This document shows, in pieces, positions 61,203 to 64,000 of a stretch of 64,000 bases of DNA. The notes under the pieces are model-generated. The model worked only from the letters and a program-made list of their open reading frames with translations. It was not told the DNA's origin and searched no databases. Both the position numbers and the translations under genes were made by a program. Within the stretch, counting starts at the first letter, position 1. Each line of letters begins with the position of its first letter. The stretch is from Stella humosa (GTDB taxonomy: Bacteria > Pseudomonadota > Alphaproteobacteria > ATCC43930 > Allostellaceae), in the NCBI RefSeq assembly GCF_006738645.1, contig NZ_AP019700.1:3484001-3548000 (forward strand), in the 5' to 3' direction.

Positions 61203-61305
61203 GTCGTCCGCCATCCGGACAATCCGCGGCAAGAGCGAACAGGGACGACGGCTCGACGGGACAGAAAAGACGAGCCACGGCACGCATACTGCAGGGAGAT
61301 CGAGC

Positions 61306-62913
61306 ATGACGATCAATAGCTTGACCAAGGCCATCCTCGCGGCGGCGTCGGCAATGGCGCTGGCCGGGACGGCGGCTGCCCAGTGTCCCAAGACCGGCGG
61401 CACGCTGACCTATCTCTACCACCCGGAGCCGACGGCCCTGTCCACTGTCGCCACCTCGGCGGTGCCGGTAGCAATCGTCGCCACCAAGATCTACGAGAGC
61501 CTGCTGACCTTCGAGGGCGCGGGCATGACGCCGCGGCCGGGCCTGGCCGAATCCTGGACCGTGTCGGACGACCAGAAGACCTACACCTTCAAGCTGCGCC
61601 AGAGCGTGAAGTGGCACGACGGCAAGCCCTTCAGCGCCGACGACGTGAAGTACAGCATCGAGAAGGTCATCCGCCCCTTCATGTCGCGCGGCCGGGTCTA
61701 TTTCGGCGACGTCGAGGCGATCGACACGCCCGACGCCAACACCGTGGTCTTCCGCCTGAAGGCGCCCGTCCCCTACTTCCTCAGCGTCTTCCAGCCGGGC
61801 GAGACGCCGATCCTGCCCAAGCACATCCTGGAGACGATCGACACCAGTGCGGCCGGCCCGATCCGCCAGTCCTCGCTGATGCGCCAGCCGGTCGGCACCG
61901 GCCCCTTCAAGCTGAAGGAATGGACGCGCGGCAGCCACGTCATCCTGGAGCGCAACCCGGACTATTGGCGCAAGGGCTATCCCTGCCTCGACCAGCTCGT
62001 CCTGCGCGTCCTGCCGGACGGCGCGGCCCGCGCCATCGCCATGGAAAGCGGCGAGGCCGACGTGGCGCCGATGAGCGCCTTGCCCGAGGCCGAGATCGAG
62101 CGCATCGCCAAGCTGCCGCACATCCAGGCCACCAAGGAAGGGGCGGAGGCACTCGGCCCCAACATGTGGCTGGAAGTGAACCTGCGCGAGAAGCCGCTGG
62201 CCGACGTAAAGGTGCGCCAGGCCATCAGCATGGCGCTCGACCGCAGCCGCATCGTCGACGTCATCTGGTACGGCCAGGGCACGCCCGCCACGGGCCCCAT
62301 CGTCAGCGGCAACCCCAACTTCTACAACAAGGCCCTCAAGCCCTACGTCTACGACCAGCGGGCGGCCAACCGGCTGCTCGACGAGGCCGGCTACAAGCGC
62401 GGCGCCGACGGCGTCCGCTTCCGCCTGTCGCAGCACTTCCTGCCCTATGGCGAGACCTGGGTGCGGCTCGGCGAATACATCCGCCAGGAGCTGGGCAAGG
62501 TCGGCATCGCCGTCGACACCAAGAGCGTCGACCTGGCCGGCTGGCTGAAGGCGATCTACACCGACTGGGACTTCAACCTGACCAGCACCTTCAGCCACAA
62601 CTATTCCGACCCGACGATCGGCGTGCAGCGCACCTTCATCTCATCCAGCATCAACAAGGGCGCGACCTTCACCAACTCCATGGGCTATCGCAACGCCCGG
62701 GTGGACGAGCTGTTCGCCAAGGCCGCGCGGGAGACGGACAAGACCGCGCGCAAGGCGCAGTTCGACGAGATCCAGCAGATCATGCATGACGAGCTGCCGG
62801 TCATCTTCCTGGTCGAGCTGTCCTACACCTCGGTCTGGAACAAGCGGGTGCACGGCCTGATCACCAACGGCATCTCGATGTATTCGAGCTGGGACGGGGT
62901 CTGGAAGGACTGA
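61306..62913 (+). CDS. Family 5 substrate-binding protein of a peptide/nickel-type ABC importer
   Basis: A 535-residue periplasmic binding protein (DppA/OppA family). The signal peptide ends at AAAQC (about residue 26). It has the family hallmarks LTPRPGLAESW-like MTPRPGLAESWTVSDD, YTFKLRQSVKWHDGKPFSADDVKYS and VRQAISMALDRSRIVD. The ligand may be a peptide or an acylated amino acid, given the deacylase upstream. GGGAG lies before ATG 61306. The cognate permeases follow. Confidence 0.92.
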   Translation: MTINSLTKAILAAASAMALAGTAAAQCPKTGGTLTYLYHPEPTALSTVATSAVPVAIVATKIYESLLTFEGAGMTPRPGLAESWTVSDDQKTYTFKLRQSVKWHDGKPFSADDVKYSIEKVIRPFMSRGRVYFGDVEAIDTPDANTVVFRLKAPVPYFLSVFQPGETPILPKHILETIDTSAAGPIRQSSLMRQPVGTGPFKLKEWTRGSHVILERNPDYWRKGYPCLDQLVLRVLPDGAARAIAMESGEADVAPMSALPEAEIERIAKLPHIQATKEGAEALGPNMWLEVNLREKPLADVKVRQAISMALDRSRIVDVIWYGQGTPATGPIVSGNPNFYNKALKPYVYDQRAANRLLDEAGYKRGADGVRFRLSQHFLPYGETWVRLGEYIRQELGKVGIAVDTKSVDLAGWLKAIYTDWDFNLTSTFSHNYSDPTIGVQRTFISSSINKGATFTNSMGYRNARVDELFAKAARETDKTARKAQFDEIQQIMHDELPVIFLVELSYTSVWNKRVHGLITNGISMYSSWDGVWKD

Positions 62914-62956
62914 GGCCAGGCACTCAGCCGACCCCAAGGCCATCGGACCTGCCCCG

Positions 62957-63934
62957 ATGTCCCCCACGCTGACCTTCATCGTCCGCCGCCTGGTGCAGCT
63001 AGTGCCGGTGGTGCTGGCCATCGCCGCGCTCAACTTCGCGCTGCTGCACCTGGCGCCGGGCGACGTGGCCGACATCATCGCCGCCTCGACCGGCGGGTCG
63101 TCGGTCGAGTTCGTCGAGGAACTGCGTCGCAGCTTCGGCCTCGACCGGCCGCTCTACGAGCAGTTCTTTATCTTCATCGGCCGCCTGCTGGTGTTCGACC
63201 TCGGCTGGTCGCACATCCAGCAGGCCCCGGTGCTGGAGCTGGTGGCCGAGCGCATCCCGGCCACCCTGCTCCTGATGCTGGCCGCCATCGTGGTGGCGGT
63301 CGTGGTCGGCATGCTGCTCGGCATCCTGGCCGCCATGCGCCATCGCGGCTGGATCGACGGCGTGCTCTCGGTACTGGCCCTCATCGTCTATGCCACGCCG
63401 CAATTCTGGCTGGGCCTGATGCTGATCGTCCTCTTCTCGGTGACGCTGGGCGTGCTGCCGTCCGGCGGCATGATGACGATCGCTACCCAGATGGGCTGGC
63501 TCGCGCGTGCGGCCGACATCGGCCGCCACCTGGTGCTGCCCTCGCTGACACTGGGGCTCTTCTACGTCGCCCTCTATACCCGGCTGATGCGCGCCTCGAT
63601 GCTGGAGGTGTTCACACTGGACTTCATCACGACGGCGCGCGCCAAGGGCCTGTCCGAGACGCGGATCGGCTTCGTCCATGCCGCCCGCAACGCGCTGCTG
63701 CCGGTGGTCACGCTGGCTGGGGTGCAGATCGGCCATATCCTGGGCGGCTCCATCCTGGTGGAGACGGTGTTCGGCTGGCCGGGCCTGGGCCGGCTGGTGT
63801 TCGACGCGCTGCTGCAACGCGACCTGCCGCTGCTGCTGGGCGTGCTGCTGGTCTCGTCCGTGGTGGTCGTCCTGGTCAACCTCGCGGTCGACGTCCTCTA
63901 CGGCCTGCTCGACCCCCGGATCGTGCAGAAGTGA
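62957..63934 (+). CDS. DppB-type permease of the peptide ABC importer
   Basis: A 325-residue permease with about six helices. The N-terminal FIVRRLVQLVPVVLAIAALN, the long periplasmic loop, VYATPQFWLGLMLIVLFSV and the ATPase-contact loop TARAKGLSETRIGFVHAARN followed by VFGWPGLGRL are DppB features. It follows the binding-protein gene by 43 bases. Confidence 0.94.
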   Translation: MSPTLTFIVRRLVQLVPVVLAIAALNFALLHLAPGDVADIIAASTGGSSVEFVEELRRSFGLDRPLYEQFFIFIGRLLVFDLGWSHIQQAPVLELVAERIPATLLLMLAAIVVAVVVGMLLGILAAMRHRGWIDGVLSVLALIVYATPQFWLGLMLIVLFSVTLGVLPSGGMMTIATQMGWLARAADIGRHLVLPSLTLGLFYVALYTRLMRASMLEVFTLDFITTARAKGLSETRIGFVHAARNALLPVVTLAGVQIGHILGGSILVETVFGWPGLGRLVFDALLQRDLPLLLGVLLVSSVVVVLVNLAVDVLYGLLDPRIVQK

Positions 63935-63944
63935 GCGGGCAGAA

Positions 63945-64000
63945 ATGACGGGCCTGCTGATCTTCTGGCGCCGCTTCCGGCGCAACTGGGCGGCCGTGGC
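63945..64000 (+). CDS. Start of DppC-type permease (cut by window edge)
   Basis: Only 18 codons are inside the window: MTGLLIFWRRFRRNWAAV. The FWRRFRRN pattern is the usual cytoplasmic start of DppC, the second permease of peptide importers. It begins 10 bases after the dppB-type gene, with GGGCAGAA as a weak ribosome site. Confidence 0.7.
   Translation, partial: MTGLLIFWRRFRRNWAAV

Noticed and set aside
1-64000. tRNA, rRNA, CRISPR arrays, insertion sequences, phage or attachment sites
   Set aside because: Reading through the gaps showed no cloverleaf-like tRNA, no rRNA segment, no spaced repeat array, no transposase or integrase and no terminal inverted repeats with target duplications.

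Overview
The window is a very GC-rich stretch of bacterial chromosome, densely packed with short gaps and many ATGA or GTGA overlaps. Gene content (FixLJ-FixK, cbb3 oxidase ccoNOQP-GHIS, Sox cytochromes, two Ku proteins with a PE-LIG-POL LigD, Liv-type transporters) points to an alphaproteobacterium, most like Rhodospirillales or relatives. This is inference from content; no rRNA or tRNA gene was seen to confirm it. No CRISPR array, insertion sequence or phage was recognised.

Layout. 1-0.9 kb: end of an ABC permease. 0.9-7.1 kb (minus): one translationally coupled operon of a [2Fe-2S] subunit, a xanthine-oxidase-family molybdenum subunit, FccA, FccB, SoxX, SoxY, SoxZ and SoxA; SoxB and SoxCD are absent here. 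7.3-13.4 kb: cytochrome c, a zinc-ribbon protein, a short Mfd and a GMC oxidoreductase. 13.6-17.2 kb: an acyl-AMP ligase, P450 and ACP cassette, then an HTH protein. 17.2-19.5 kb: TauD-type dioxygenase and a DadA-like oxidase. 19.5-27.5 kb: end-joining block (ku, ligD, ku), DUF2934, a beta-barrel protein, DUF763 and a GntR regulator.

27.5-39.7 kb is a complete microaerobic-respiration island: two FNR/FixK boxes, a TauE/SafE protein, ccoNOQP, ccoG, fixH, fixI, ccoS, a small membrane protein, then fixL, fixJ, a receiver-only protein and fixK. The likely circuit is oxygen -> FixL heme -> FixJ -> FixK -> TTGAT-N4-ATCAA boxes -> high-affinity oxidase. FixL keeps the heme His and the regulatory Arg.

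39.7-47.2 kb: an exported methyltransferase-like lipoprotein, a Liv transporter operon headed by a cysteine hydrolase, and a divergent paralogue of that hydrolase which has lost the catalytic Asp. 47.4-53.4 kb: sulfur and C2 metabolism (MetY, a 2OG oxygenase, a decayed cysH fragment, alcohol dehydrogenase, class II aldolase, orphan SsuA). 53.6-64 kb: flavin monooxygenase, 3-hydroxyisobutyrate-dehydrogenase-like and aminotransferase genes, a sulfotransferase-like gene, a NUDIX hydrolase, a LysR regulator, an M20 deacylase and a peptide-type ABC transporter. The two divergent control regions at 55.7 and 59.7 kb share an AT-rich motif, suggesting common control.

The least ordinary items are the Sox operon coupled to a xanthine-oxidase-type enzyme with a SoxY lacking the GGCGG tail, the stand-alone FAAL-P450-ACP cassette, the hydrolase/pseudohydrolase pair, the cysH remnant and the shared operator-like motif.
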